Source of the DNA: a virus
IMG/VR virus record: IMGVR_UViG_3300030380_006811
Location: 55,076-119,075 of that record
DNA length: 64,000 nt
Strand: one strand, 5' to 3'
Shown here: in pieces, positions 23,658-30,704 of the stretch
Position numbering within the stretch: the first letter of the stretch is position 1
How the letters are laid out: each line of letters starts with the position of its first letter
Notes under the pieces: generated by a model
What the model saw: the letters and a program-made list of their open reading frames with translations, nothing else
Database searches by the model: none
Told to the model about the DNA's origin: nothing
Made by a program: the position numbers and the translations under genes

Positions 23658-24740
23658 ATGAGTAAATATAACTTATCAGAATTACTTACTGAAGTAGCAG
23701 GAGGTAGAATTGGAACATTAGAAATTTCGGCTAGAGATTTAGTTCGTAAAATGGAAGATCTTGAAGATAAAGGTGTTCGAGTAGAACGTTTTGATGGTCT
23801 TTCTCCTGATGGTAAAACATATATTGAATTCCATGTTCACCCAATAAGAAAATATGATGAAGATTATTCATTTTCAGTTTACGACTTTAAATTTGGATTT
23901 GATCCTATGAGCCCAGAACATTCTGATCAAGAATACCCATTTAGTGTAGGTGGTAGATCATCAGCACGTGATAGTGCAGAAACAACACTTAGAGGAGGAG
24001 ATATGGGGTTTGAGCTTAAAGAAGCTAAAGAAGAACCTAGAGATGGAGTTAAAAGTGCTGCAGCTAAACTAGGAATGAAACCAAGTCATGTAAAAGAAAA
24101 CATGTCTAAAAAAGATACATTAAAGAAAGAAATGATGATTCATGTTGACCAATTAATAGATGGTAACATAGACATGAACGACTTTATGAATGTAGTAGAA
24201 GATATAATGGATGAATTAAATCCAGGGGATGATTTCGAACAAGAAGAATTTACAGCTATCCCTGAAGAAGATTCAATGAAAGAAGATTTAGATGATTTGA
24301 ATGATGACGAATATGATGATGGTCCTGATGGTAAATTTGTTAACGAACTAGATAATACTTTAAATGTTGATAAAGTTGCCTCACCAGATGCTAAAGCACA
24401 TGATTACGGAGCTGAAATTAAAGGTATATCTGATGAAGATGATACTGAAGAAAAGTATGCTCATGGGATGGTATTACCATTAGAAGAAGATTCAATTGAT
24501 GAAGCAGATAATATGGAAGTTGTTGCGTTATTAAATAATATAAGAAAGCATTTAAATGATAAATTTGATCGCAAATATAGTAAATCAGAAATCGATTTAT
24601 ACATGGATTCTTTAAAAAGAGATATTGAACGTGGTGAATTTGATGGTGTTGAATCTATTTCAATGGAAGACCATGAAGAGGATTTTGAAAATTACATTGC
24701 TGATAAATCATTACAAGAACATTTTAAAAGATTTTTATAA
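23658..24740 (+). CDS. Acidic protein of unknown function
   Basis: 360 residues. The first 100 residues form a beta-containing domain (RIGTLEISARDLVRKMEDL, YIEFHVHPIRKYDEDYSF). The remainder is highly acidic with long Asp/Glu runs (DDLNDDEYDDGPDG) interrupted by short helices such as KKDTLKKEMMIHVDQLIDG. It follows the TSP3-type membrane protein by 3 bases behind a late-type promoter, so it may be a scaffold or internal virion protein; I do not recognise a family. The structured RNA candidate begins right after its stop. Confidence 0.55.
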   Translation: MSKYNLSELLTEVAGGRIGTLEISARDLVRKMEDLEDKGVRVERFDGLSPDGKTYIEFHVHPIRKYDEDYSFSVYDFKFGFDPMSPEHSDQEYPFSVGGRSSARDSAETTLRGGDMGFELKEAKEEPRDGVKSAAAKLGMKPSHVKENMSKKDTLKKEMMIHVDQLIDGNIDMNDFMNVVEDIMDELNPGDDFEQEEFTAIPEEDSMKEDLDDLNDDEYDDGPDGKFVNELDNTLNVDKVASPDAKAHDYGAEIKGISDEDDTEEKYAHGMVLPLEEDSIDEADNMEVVALLNNIRKHLNDKFDRKYSKSEIDLYMDSLKRDIERGEFDGVESISMEDHEEDFENYIADKSLQEHFKRFL

Positions 24741-24753
24741 TAAAATCTATTTT

Positions 24754-25013
24754 GCCCGCTTTTCCGGGCCTGTAAAGTGGGCGTTATGCGGAGATTATTG
24801 CACGCCCTTGAAAAATGCTAGATTAAAACTCTTCACCCATATTTATGGTTGATTTGTTTTTTTCAAACATTTTTCAAAAGGTTACTTGCTGTCAGTTAGG
24901 CTGAGTCCGTGTTTAATTGGCATGGGACCTTGAGTAACCCCAGTGTTGACAGCGCTTAGGACGCCTACAAATACAGGCCCTCAAATACAGAAAGGAACCT
25001 CACGGTTCCTTTT
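24754..25013 (+). ncRNA. Candidate structured non-coding RNA
   Basis: The 336 bases between two genes hold a GC-richer block quite unlike the AT-rich surroundings. Helices seen: GCCCG/CGGGC (24754-24758 with 24765-24769); GGGCG/CGCCC (24779-24783 with 24803-24807) extended by TGC/GCA; GGTTACT/AGTAACC (24880-24886 with 24933-24939); CTGTCA/TGACAG (24889-24894 with 24947-24952); TAGGC/GCCTA plus GTCC/GGAC (24897-24901 and 24905-24908 with 24959-24967). The last three interlock, as in a pseudoknot. A direct repeat AAATACAG (24969, 24983) and a terminator follow. No plausible start codon with a long frame is seen. Family unknown; the strand is inferred from the terminator. Confidence 0.6.
24991..25013 (+). 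terminator. Rho-independent terminator at the end of the RNA candidate
   Basis: AAAGGAACC (24991-24999) and GGTTCCTTT (25004-25012) pair perfectly over nine base pairs around a TCAC loop, and the stem runs into TTTTCT. Confidence 0.75.
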
Positions 25014-25076
25014 CTGATTCTAAAATTTGTATTTTTATTAGTTGTATATATTTATTATTGTATTTACCCAAATCTT

Positions 25077-25421
25077 ATGAAAATAGATATAATTGGTTTT
25101 AGATTACCAACGGCTACCCCTGATCCTACAAGACATCCTTCTTGTGGTTGGGTTGCTATCTGTAATGATAAAGAAATTGGTTGGTGTAATATGACCTTCT
25201 TACCTAATAATGTATTAAAACTTGAAGATGCATTTATACATCCAGACTATAGAGGTAAAGGAATATATAAACAATTATGGAATAAACGTTATGATTATAT
25301 TCAGGAGCACTTTAGTAATTACAAATTAATAGCTTACTGTAAACCAACTACACTAGAATTTTATAAAAAACAGGGGTTTATTGTAAAAGAAACTATAACT
25401 CTTGTTGAGAAGCCCGCGTAA
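25077..25421 (+). CDS. GNAT-family N-acetyltransferase
   Basis: 114 residues. FIHPDYRGKGIYKQLWNKRY (around residues 56-75) is the acetyl-CoA loop (R/Q-x-x-G-x-G/A), and LIAYCKPTTLEFYKKQGFIV is the C-terminal helix-strand pair. The enzyme moves an acetyl group from acetyl-CoA to an amine; the substrate is not evident. The protein is short at its N-terminus for this family but the core is complete. A weak TATTTATTA box lies upstream at 25049-25057. Confidence 0.75.
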   Translation: MKIDIIGFRLPTATPDPTRHPSCGWVAICNDKEIGWCNMTFLPNNVLKLEDAFIHPDYRGKGIYKQLWNKRYDYIQEHFSNYKLIAYCKPTTLEFYKKQGFIVKETITLVEKPA

Positions 25422-25425
25422 AAAT

Positions 25426-25457
25426 GTGGTTACCTGAATAAGGATTCGTATATTTAC
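25426..25457 (+). promoter_or_regulatory. Phage bipartite promoter
   Basis: GTG at 25426-25428, exactly 20 bases, TATATTTAC at 25449-25457 preceded by TTCG, 38 bases before the RecA-like gene. Confidence 0.68.
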
Positions 25458-25494
25458 CATGTTGATAATTAAGTCAACGCATTAAATAAAGGTT

Positions 25495-26298
25495 ATGTCA
25501 AATATAGTAAAAATAAAAAGAGGTCGTCCAAGTAAAAAAGTTGGTAAAATTGTAAAAAGATTTAAGCCAACTACTATGAAAATGGATGATTTTAAATTCG
25601 ATCCCCAATTATTCATTCCTATGAAAACAGGTACTAAAATTGATAATTTACTTTCAAGTGAAGGTGGAATGATGAAAGGTACTAATGTTGCATTTGTAGG
25701 AGATCCTGGTGTTGGTAAAACTACGGTTTTATTAGATATGCTTGCTAATATGCAGAATAATGGTAATAAAGTATTATTTATATCAGGTGAGATGACTCAG
25801 ATTGATATGGTAGGAATGGTTAAAAGATTTCCTAAATTTGGTCAATTACCTATTTTATTTATGGGTGATTTTATTGAAAATGATCCACTTGTTATTTTGA
25901 AATCTATTCTTCATGAAGGATGGGATTCAGTTCTTGTAGATTCATTTGCTGAGCTTGCAGTTGCTGTTCAAGATTTTCATGGTGGTACTATGAAAAACGC
26001 TGAAACTCAATTACTAAATTTATTTGAAAAACATAATAAAGCTGAAAATCAAAGTGGTAAAAATACTAACTTTATGATCATTCAGCAGGTTACTAAAGGT
26101 GGTGAGTTTGCTGGTAGTAACCGATTTAAACACATGATTACCGCAATGGCTCATATTAAATTTCAACCTGAAGGTGGTAGAGCTATTTGGTTTAGTAAAA
26201 ACCGAAGAGGTGGTGAAATGAATAAATTATTCTTTAGTTTAGATGCTAGAAATCACGTAGGATGGTTATTCACCCAGCCATTAAATTTAATGGGATAA
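25495..26298 (+). CDS. RecA/RadA-like ATPase
   Basis: 267 residues. Walker A GDPGVGKT (residues 69-76), a KVLFISGEMTQIDMVG strand-helix typical of the RecA fold (GEM in place of GEE), Walker B-like WDSVLVDSFAEL, and FMIIQQVTKGGEFAGS for the loop region. The N-terminus has an AT-hook-like KRGRPSKK. It resembles the ATPase core of RadA/Sms and of KaiC/DnaB-like proteins more than T4 UvsX. It could perform strand exchange or branch migration in place of UvsX. It is alone behind a phage-type promoter, and a second one follows. Confidence 0.7.
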   Translation: MSNIVKIKRGRPSKKVGKIVKRFKPTTMKMDDFKFDPQLFIPMKTGTKIDNLLSSEGGMMKGTNVAFVGDPGVGKTTVLLDMLANMQNNGNKVLFISGEMTQIDMVGMVKRFPKFGQLPILFMGDFIENDPLVILKSILHEGWDSVLVDSFAELAVAVQDFHGGTMKNAETQLLNLFEKHNKAENQSGKNTNFMIIQQVTKGGEFAGSNRFKHMITAMAHIKFQPEGGRAIWFSKNRRGGEMNKLFFSLDARNHVGWLFTQPLNLMG

Positions 26299-26300
26299 AT

Positions 26301-26332
26301 TTGGATATTTAAAAAAAAATTCGTATATTCAC
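26301..26332 (+). promoter_or_regulatory. Phage bipartite promoter
   Basis: TTG at 26301-26303, exactly 20 bases, TATATTCAC at 26324-26332 preceded by TTCG, 18 bases before the ATG at 26350. It begins the long run of small genes to about 32.3 kb. Confidence 0.7.
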
Positions 26333-26349
26333 AGTATAAAATTAAGGTT

Positions 26350-26496
26350 ATGAACGAACAATTTATTAAAGCAATTACAATTGCAGTAGACAAAAAAATG
26401 ATTACTATGTCTCAAGGGTTTGAAATTATTAGAGAACAAAGTGAGGAGCGTAGTAAAGTTGTTAACGAAACTATAGGTTTCAATCAAAAAAGATAG
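26350..26496 (+). CDS. Small helical protein (48 residues)
   Basis: MNEQFIKAITIAVDKKM at the start, ending in GFNQKR. It follows a promoter and the AAGGTT start context directly, and the next gene begins 3 bases after its stop, so it is very likely expressed. Function unknown. Confidence 0.6.
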   Translation: MNEQFIKAITIAVDKKMITMSQGFEIIREQSEERSKVVNETIGFNQKR

Positions 26497-26498
26497 TT

Positions 26499-26726
26499 AT
26501 GATAGTAGAAACTATAGAAGATGGATGGGATTGCGAACCAAAACTAAATCTCGCAGTTGAAGCAATTGAAAAGTGTGATCACTTTAAATATGAAATTAAA
26601 AATTGTGTACGTGAATCTGAATTAGATTATATGGTATATGAAATGATTGATTTTCTTAAAGAAGCAATTGACGAATTAAAGTCAATTGACACTAATCAAG
26701 AATTTAAAACAGTAGAAGATGAATAA
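26499..26726 (+). CDS. Unrecognised acidic 75-residue protein
   Basis: Mostly helical with many Glu/Asp (VETIEDGWDCEPKLNL) and ending in a KTVEDE tail. Overlaps the next gene by 8 bases. A small acidic protein of this kind could be a host-protein inhibitor or DNA mimic, but nothing in the sequence proves it. Confidence 0.5.
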   Translation: MIVETIEDGWDCEPKLNLAVEAIEKCDHFKYEIKNCVRESELDYMVYEMIDFLKEAIDELKSIDTNQEFKTVEDE

Positions 26727-27009
26727 AACATTTAATGATTTAAAATTTAAAGTACACCCTGTTACTAAAAAAGGGATACATGCATCACTTGAGCTGAAAC
26801 CTAATGTGTTTATCTCAGTTGTAGCTGGTGAAGGTTTTTATAGTGGTGGTAAAAATGGAGTTAGAGGTCCAGTTACTAAATTGGAAGAAGCTACTACATT
26901 TGAAGTTGCTATTATAGATGAAAATTTACCTGATGATCAGCAAGAATGGGATGTTTTAGGATGGCAATCAAGAGATGATATTAATAAATTAATGATTGAT
27001 AATGGATAA
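26719..27009 (+). CDS. Unrecognised 96-residue protein
   Basis: Beta-rich with a GEGFYSGGKNGVRGPV turn near the middle and a VLGWQSRDDINKLM C-terminus. I have a faint memory of similar proteins in marine T4-like phages but cannot name a family. Overlaps the next gene by 14 bases. Confidence 0.5.
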   Translation: MNKTFNDLKFKVHPVTKKGIHASLELKPNVFISVVAGEGFYSGGKNGVRGPVTKLEEATTFEVAIIDENLPDDQQEWDVLGWQSRDDINKLMIDNG

Positions 27010-27235
27010 TACTATGTTTTATACTAAAGATAAGCGTTATACTGTTGAATTAGACATGTTTATAACAGCAGATAATGATTATCATGCTAGAATGATAGCA
27101 CATAAAATAAAAAATGCCATTAAAGATGGTTATAATGTTGAGATTAGATCAATAAATGATACTCCATTTGCATCATTTAAAACTAGAAAATTAGATGATA
27201 TTTCGGAACCAACTAAAGAAAAAATACCGTTTTAA
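26996..27235 (+). CDS. Unrecognised 79-residue protein
   Basis: YTVELDMFITADNDYHARMI, a helix, then YNVEIRSINDTPFASF: an alpha/beta layout of about one domain. It starts inside the end of the preceding gene. Family unknown. The next gene begins on the base after its stop codon. Confidence 0.5.
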   Translation: MIMDNTMFYTKDKRYTVELDMFITADNDYHARMIAHKIKNAIKDGYNVEIRSINDTPFASFKTRKLDDISEPTKEKIPF

Positions 27236-27236
27236 T

Positions 27237-27386
27237 ATGAAGTGTGTAGTTTGTGAAATAAAAATTAAAGATTATGGACATAATCCAGATCCATTAAATA
27301 ATGGTAAAGGTAGATGCTGTGATACTTGTAATGTTAAGTATGTTATCCCAGCTAGAATATATCAAATGAAAGAAGCTTATGATTAA
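27237..27386 (+). CDS. Small zinc-binding protein (49 residues)
   Basis: MKCVVCEIKIKDYGHNPDPL then GKGRCCDTCN: two cysteine pairs (C-x2-C and C-x2-C) that can hold one zinc ion. I start it at the ATG at 27237 right after the previous stop. The NGKGRCCDTCN motif is one I associate with tiny conserved proteins of marine T4-like phages. Overlaps the next gene by 8 bases. Confidence 0.65.
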   Translation: MKCVVCEIKIKDYGHNPDPLNNGKGRCCDTCNVKYVIPARIYQMKEAYD

Positions 27387-27525
27387 AGAAGGAGATTGGA
27401 TTATTGTTGATGATTATAGACGTAAAAAATGTTTTGGTGTGACAGAAAGAGGCAACTACCTCATCAAAATGTATAATAAATTAATGCAAGTGCCTCCAAA
27501 TAGAGTTAAGTTATGGCAAACATAG
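27379..27525 (+). CDS. Small protein (48 residues)
   Basis: MIKEGDWIIVDDYRRKKCFG followed by VPPNRVKLWQT: a compact strand-rich peptide with the look of an SH3/KOW-like barrel fragment. It overlaps neighbours by 8 and 13 bases, which supports a real coupled gene. Function unknown. Confidence 0.5.
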   Translation: MIKEGDWIIVDDYRRKKCFGVTERGNYLIKMYNKLMQVPPNRVKLWQT

Positions 27526-27743
27526 AAAAACAAAATTTACATTATTGCTTGGATCAGGCAAAGGAATTTATTAAATTAGGGGAGCGAGATAAAGCTAGAG
27601 ACTATTGTGATATGGGAATAGCTTATGTTGCTGGAAAAAAATTAGATGGGGCAACAGGAGATGATTTAATTGAGGATGTTAGAATTAATCTTTGGTTAGA
27701 ACGCTTTTGGATGTTTTTAGAGAATAAAAACCTAATGTTATAA
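27513..27743 (+). CDS. Unrecognised helical 76-residue protein
   Basis: Helices rich in charged residues (LDQAKEFIKLGERDKARDYC) resemble a TPR-like pair but are too short for a firm call. The C-terminus LERFWMFLENKNLML is hydrophobic. Followed by the DUF2805 gene one base later. Confidence 0.45.
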   Translation: MANIEKQNLHYCLDQAKEFIKLGERDKARDYCDMGIAYVAGKKLDGATGDDLIEDVRINLWLERFWMFLENKNLML

Positions 27744-27744
27744 T

Positions 27745-28050
27745 ATGTGTATGTCAGGAGCCCATTATACTGAAGAAAATTTAAATTGTTCTTATTCAGG
27801 TTTATCCTCTGTTATGAGTTATACTTTAGATATAGATAGAATAATTGAAATGGCTTGGGAAGATAGAACGCCATTTGATGCTATAGAATTTCAATTTGGT
27901 ATTAAGGAAAACCAAATAAGGAAAATAATGCGTGAAAATTTAAGTGAATCATCATTTAAGTTATGGCGTAAAAGAGTAAAAGGAAGAAAAACAAAACATA
28001 GTAAAACATCTGAATCAATCAGATTTAAAAGTAAAAATCAAAAATTATGA
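27745..28050 (+). CDS. DUF2805/TIGR03643-like protein
   Basis: 101 residues. IIEMAWEDRTPFDAIEFQFG (near residues 33-52) followed by MRENLSESSFKLWRKRVKGR is the pattern I remember for DUF2805, a short helix-turn-helix-like family common in Bacteroidota and marine bacteria. Function unknown; the two helices before SSFKLWRKR could bind DNA. The N-terminal 30 residues look disordered, so a later start is possible. It supports a Bacteroidota or marine host. Overlaps the next gene by 4 bases. Confidence 0.72.
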   Translation: MCMSGAHYTEENLNCSYSGLSSVMSYTLDIDRIIEMAWEDRTPFDAIEFQFGIKENQIRKIMRENLSESSFKLWRKRVKGRKTKHSKTSESIRFKSKNQKL

Positions 28051-28280
28051 AACAAGTAATATTTTATTTAAAACTATACTACCCAGTAGTATTATCATTT
28101 ATTTCATTTCTATATTCAGTAGGGTTATGGTTTAGTGGTTATCAATTAGAAGGTATTTTTGTTGGTATTTGGGTACCATCCATTTTAGCATTTGCTATTT
28201 GTATTAGACAAAGAAGAAATGATTATTATAGAGCATTAGCTGCTAGTAAAAAATATAAAAAATATAAAAGAAAAAGATGA
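28047..28280 (+). CDS. Small membrane protein with two helices
   Basis: 77 residues; two membrane segments (about 9-28 and 34-52) with a short loop and a strongly basic Lys/Tyr tail (KKYKKYKRKR), which predicts a cytoplasmic C-terminus. Two-helix proteins of this size include class II holins, but no lysis cassette is adjacent. Overlaps both neighbours by 4 bases. Confidence 0.55.
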   Translation: MKQVIFYLKLYYPVVLSFISFLYSVGLWFSGYQLEGIFVGIWVPSILAFAICIRQRRNDYYRALAASKKYKKYKRKR

Positions 28281-28594
28281 ATTTATTTATAATAACAACT
28301 AACATGAAAGTTATGTTTGCTGTAGGTTTTATTATATTTGTAGTTTACATTTATGCTTTGTTAAGAGCAATAAAATGGGGGCATGACTCACAACGTAAGG
28401 ATTTATTAAATGATCCTGAACTAAGAAATTATTATGGTAGACATGGCATGCCTGATGATATAGATTATGATGGTCATGGTAATTGGGGAAGGTTTCCTGA
28501 TAATCCTTATGAGAAAAAACCTAAACGAAAAAAAGGAAGTCAAAGCAGGATGAAAAGTTATTTTTGGCATGAAAAAAAAGAAGATTTAGAATAA
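28277..28594 (+). CDS. Small single-span membrane protein
   Basis: 105 residues; one membrane helix at the N-terminus (MKVMFAVGFIIFVVYIYAL), then a hydrophilic part rich in Gly, Asp, Pro and Lys (YDGHGNWGRFPDNPYEKKP). The ATG at 28304 is an alternative start. Function unknown; part of the cluster of small membrane proteins. Confidence 0.5.
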   Translation: MNLFIITTNMKVMFAVGFIIFVVYIYALLRAIKWGHDSQRKDLLNDPELRNYYGRHGMPDDIDYDGHGNWGRFPDNPYEKKPKRKKGSQSRMKSYFWHEKKEDLE

Positions 28595-28746
28595 TGAGTA
28601 GAATAGAAGAATTAGTTTATAGCGCTTATGACCATGGTAAAAGAGAACCCTTACTTAAGGAAGTAAGCAAAATAAAAACAGAGTACCCACATATGAACTT
28701 AAATGATATATATGAGGAAGCATATAAAAATATAATGAATACGTAA
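28594..28746 (+). CDS. Small helical protein (50 residues)
   Basis: MSRIEELVYSAYDHGKREPL to the end EEAYKNIMNT; mostly helical, charged. Start and stop overlap neighbours by one base each, a pattern of real coupled genes. Function unknown. Confidence 0.55.
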   Translation: MSRIEELVYSAYDHGKREPLLKEVSKIKTEYPHMNLNDIYEEAYKNIMNT

Positions 28747-29102
28747 TGATAGATTATAGTAAGTTATTAATAGGGAGTTTTTGGTTTATATTAGGCCATA
28801 TTGCAGTATTTTTTCAATTAAATGGGCAATTTAAATGGGATTGGTTTGCTAAAAATGAATGGGTATTAGCCACAGCTGGTTTAATTATATCATTTTTCTA
28901 TATTTGGGGAACTAAATATACAGTTCTAGCATTTGAAGGATTATTATGGCCTGCTAGATTTATTGGTTTTGGTATAGGAATGATTGTATACGCAGTTGGA
29001 GTTTGGTTTTTCTTTAAAGAAGGTATTACAAATAAAACATTTATTAGTTTATTGCTGTGTACTATTTTAATAGCAATTCAAGTATTATGGAAAACGGATT
29101 AA
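28746..29102 (+). CDS. Membrane protein with four helices, DUF486/DMT-like
   Basis: 118 residues with four predicted spans (about 7-25, 40-58, 66-90, 97-115). FKWDWFAKNEWVLATAGLI and WPARFIGFGIGMIVYAV resemble the small DMT-superfamily protein DUF486, a half-size transporter-like fold. It may form dimers in the inner membrane. The family call rests on the layout and a few residues only. The stop is one base before the next ATG. Confidence 0.5.
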   Translation: MIDYSKLLIGSFWFILGHIAVFFQLNGQFKWDWFAKNEWVLATAGLIISFFYIWGTKYTVLAFEGLLWPARFIGFGIGMIVYAVGVWFFFKEGITNKTFISLLLCTILIAIQVLWKTD

Positions 29103-29103
29103 T

Positions 29104-29727
29104 ATGAAATTAAATTTATTAAACGGTTTATTTTTTTCAAGACATGAACTAGATTTAGATCATGATTCTATCTATCAAGAAGTTTTAGATTCAAGATATA
29201 AACCTAAAGATAGTACTCATAATAGTAGACCACACTTTAAAGATGTATTTCCTGGTCATACTTTTTATGAAGACACTAATTTGTATGATGAAACTTATTT
29301 AACTATGAAAGGAGCAGTTGTTAGTCTTATTAATGGTATTTTTGGAGAAGGAATGTTACATCAAAGTGAAATATGGGGTCATATTATACCCCACAAAGAC
29401 CAAACAGTAGTACATGCTCATAGGGATGTTTTTAATGACGCCCCAGGTTTATCTTGGGCGTATTATCCTCATAGACCAGAAAATTCCGGTAATATAACCT
29501 TTATTACAAATGTAAATGGGTTTGATCATAAAGTTCCAGTTTACCCTAAAAAAGGAGAATTACTATTATTTTCAAATACTTTATTACATTTTACCCCTAG
29601 AAATGATAGTGGGGAAGATAGGGTTTCAGTTAGTGGGAATTTAAGTATTACAGATAAGTTAAAAGATATATTATATGAAGATATGGATTATAAAAACCCA
29701 TATTGGTATTATAATGGAAGATGCTAA
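29104..29727 (+). CDS. 2-oxoglutarate/Fe(II) oxygenase-like protein
   Basis: 207 residues. A double-stranded beta-helix enzyme core with the metal triad H-x-D in HAHRDVF (His106, Asp108) and the distal His162 in LLHFTPR, with Arg173 after it for 2-oxoglutarate. ENSGNITFITN and KGELLLFSN are the typical core strands. Such phage proteins hydroxylate a protein or small substrate using O2 and 2-oxoglutarate. A second family member lies on the minus strand at 33.5-34.1 kb. It overlaps the next gene by 14 bases. Confidence 0.75.
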   Translation: MKLNLLNGLFFSRHELDLDHDSIYQEVLDSRYKPKDSTHNSRPHFKDVFPGHTFYEDTNLYDETYLTMKGAVVSLINGIFGEGMLHQSEIWGHIIPHKDQTVVHAHRDVFNDAPGLSWAYYPHRPENSGNITFITNVNGFDHKVPVYPKKGELLLFSNTLLHFTPRNDSGEDRVSVSGNLSITDKLKDILYEDMDYKNPYWYYNGRC

Positions 29728-29881
29728 ATATAAAATTATGAATAATCATTGGTACAACGAAGGTAAAGAAATTTTAAATCAGGGTAGAACTGAAAAACAA
29801 TATAAAAGTTCAGCAATTGGAGCTTTTGTTAGTGGCTTATCCCTTATTATTATTTTTATTTTAATAGCAATTTTTGGATGA
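29714..29881 (+). CDS. Small tail-anchored membrane protein
   Basis: 55 residues from the ATG at 29714, with a hydrophilic N-terminus (NEGKEILNQGRTEKQY) and one C-terminal membrane helix (LSLIIIFILIAIF). I chose this start to limit overlap with the oxygenase gene. The layout is that of tail-anchored proteins. Overlaps the next gene by 4 bases. Confidence 0.5.
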   Translation: MEDAKYKIMNNHWYNEGKEILNQGRTEKQYKSSAIGAFVSGLSLIIIFILIAIFG

Positions 29882-30147
29882 GCAAAATTAAAGCGAGATG
29901 GATGCCTATATTAAGGGCAATGGTTCGAGATAGGAAATTAAATCCTATAGAACGTTTATCAACCAGAGTAGGTTATATGGGTGTAGGATTTTTAATAGCA
30001 GGACAATGGACTGTTGAACCTATTCTATTTATAATGGGGTTTTGTTGTGTACTAATTCAAGTATTAGTTCGTAGACAATGGAACCTAGTAATATTACAAC
30101 TTAATGGTCTAATAGCTTGGACTATACATTTTATAAACTCAATATGA
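29878..30147 (+). CDS. Small membrane protein, two to three helices
   Basis: 89 residues. A basic amphipathic N-terminus (KIKARWMPILRAMVRDRKL) then hydrophobic segments near 38-60 and 65-87. Part of the small membrane protein run from 28.0 to 30.1 kb. Function unknown. Confidence 0.5.
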   Translation: MSKIKARWMPILRAMVRDRKLNPIERLSTRVGYMGVGFLIAGQWTVEPILFIMGFCCVLIQVLVRRQWNLVILQLNGLIAWTIHFINSI

Positions 30148-30278
30148 CAAAACAAAATAAATTAGAGGCAATTAAAGCACTACAAGAAGCAATTTTACAA
30201 CTTAAATTAAGCCCAGAAGCTAAAAGTAAAAAAACAATTCAACAATTACAACAAAAATTAGACGAATTAACATCATGA
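30144..30278 (+). CDS. Small helical protein (44 residues)
   Basis: MTKQNKLEAIKALQEAILQL continuing to a KLDELTS end; predicted as a coiled-coil pair. Start and stop overlap neighbours by 4 bases each (ATGA). Immediately before the Smr gene, so it may act with it; function unknown. Confidence 0.55.
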   Translation: MTKQNKLEAIKALQEAILQLKLSPEAKSKKTIQQLQQKLDELTS

Positions 30279-30508
30279 AACATAAAGTTGATTTGCATGG
30301 AATGTCTATCAGAAGCGCTGTTGCTAAAGCGGAATCATTTTTAATTGAAGCATCATTTGATAAACATATGAATGTTGAAGTAATAACAGGTAAATCAGGC
30401 AACATGCAGGAGCATATAATTAAAGAAGTACTTGAACCCTATAAATTTGATTATTATATTCCACCTCATAATACAGGAACAATAATTGTAACTCAAAATG
30501 AATTATAA
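30275..30508 (+). CDS. Smr-domain protein
   Basis: 77 residues, essentially a lone Smr domain. VDLHGMSIRSAVAKAESFL (residues 4-22) holds the DLHG motif, EVITGKSG the conserved glycine turn, and NTGTIIVTQ the final strand. Smr domains of MutS2 and related proteins nick RNA or DNA and act in ribosome rescue and recombination. A free Smr domain in a phage could cut nucleic acid at stalled complexes; the substrate is not shown by sequence. It overlaps the next gene by 11 bases. Confidence 0.78.
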   Translation: MKHKVDLHGMSIRSAVAKAESFLIEASFDKHMNVEVITGKSGNMQEHIIKEVLEPYKFDYYIPPHNTGTIIVTQNEL

Positions 30509-30704
30509 TATAATTTATTATGAAAATGATGCTTATGAAGTTATACATGATATAGCTGTTCATATGTTTCTAAATAAAGATAAATCAGTAAACCAACAAG
30601 TGTTAGGTTTATATGTTCACGATTGGCAAGCGGATAAAGTATTACAAAAGGATAATAAATTCTTAATATGCAAGAAAATAGAGGAAGCACAAATAATAGG
30701 ATAG
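30498..30704 (+). CDS. Unrecognised 68-residue protein
   Basis: Strand-helix protein with VIHDIAVHMFLNKDKSVN and VLGLYVHDWQADKVLQ segments. Overlaps the Smr gene by 11 bases and the glycosyltransferase-like gene by 37. Function unknown. Confidence 0.45.
   Translation: MNYNIIYYENDAYEVIHDIAVHMFLNKDKSVNQQVLGLYVHDWQADKVLQKDNKFLICKKIEEAQIIG

Noticed and set aside
24625-24852. Forward frame from the end of the acidic protein gene into the RNA candidate
   Set aside because: Its first part is a shadow of the 360-residue gene and its end is made from structured non-coding DNA; no start context.
24880-24967. HDV-like or other nested-pseudoknot ribozyme
   Set aside because: Helix order partly resembles a nested pseudoknot, but the catalytic-cytosine joining segment and a P4-like helix are missing, and other helices compete. 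I kept the general RNA candidate only.
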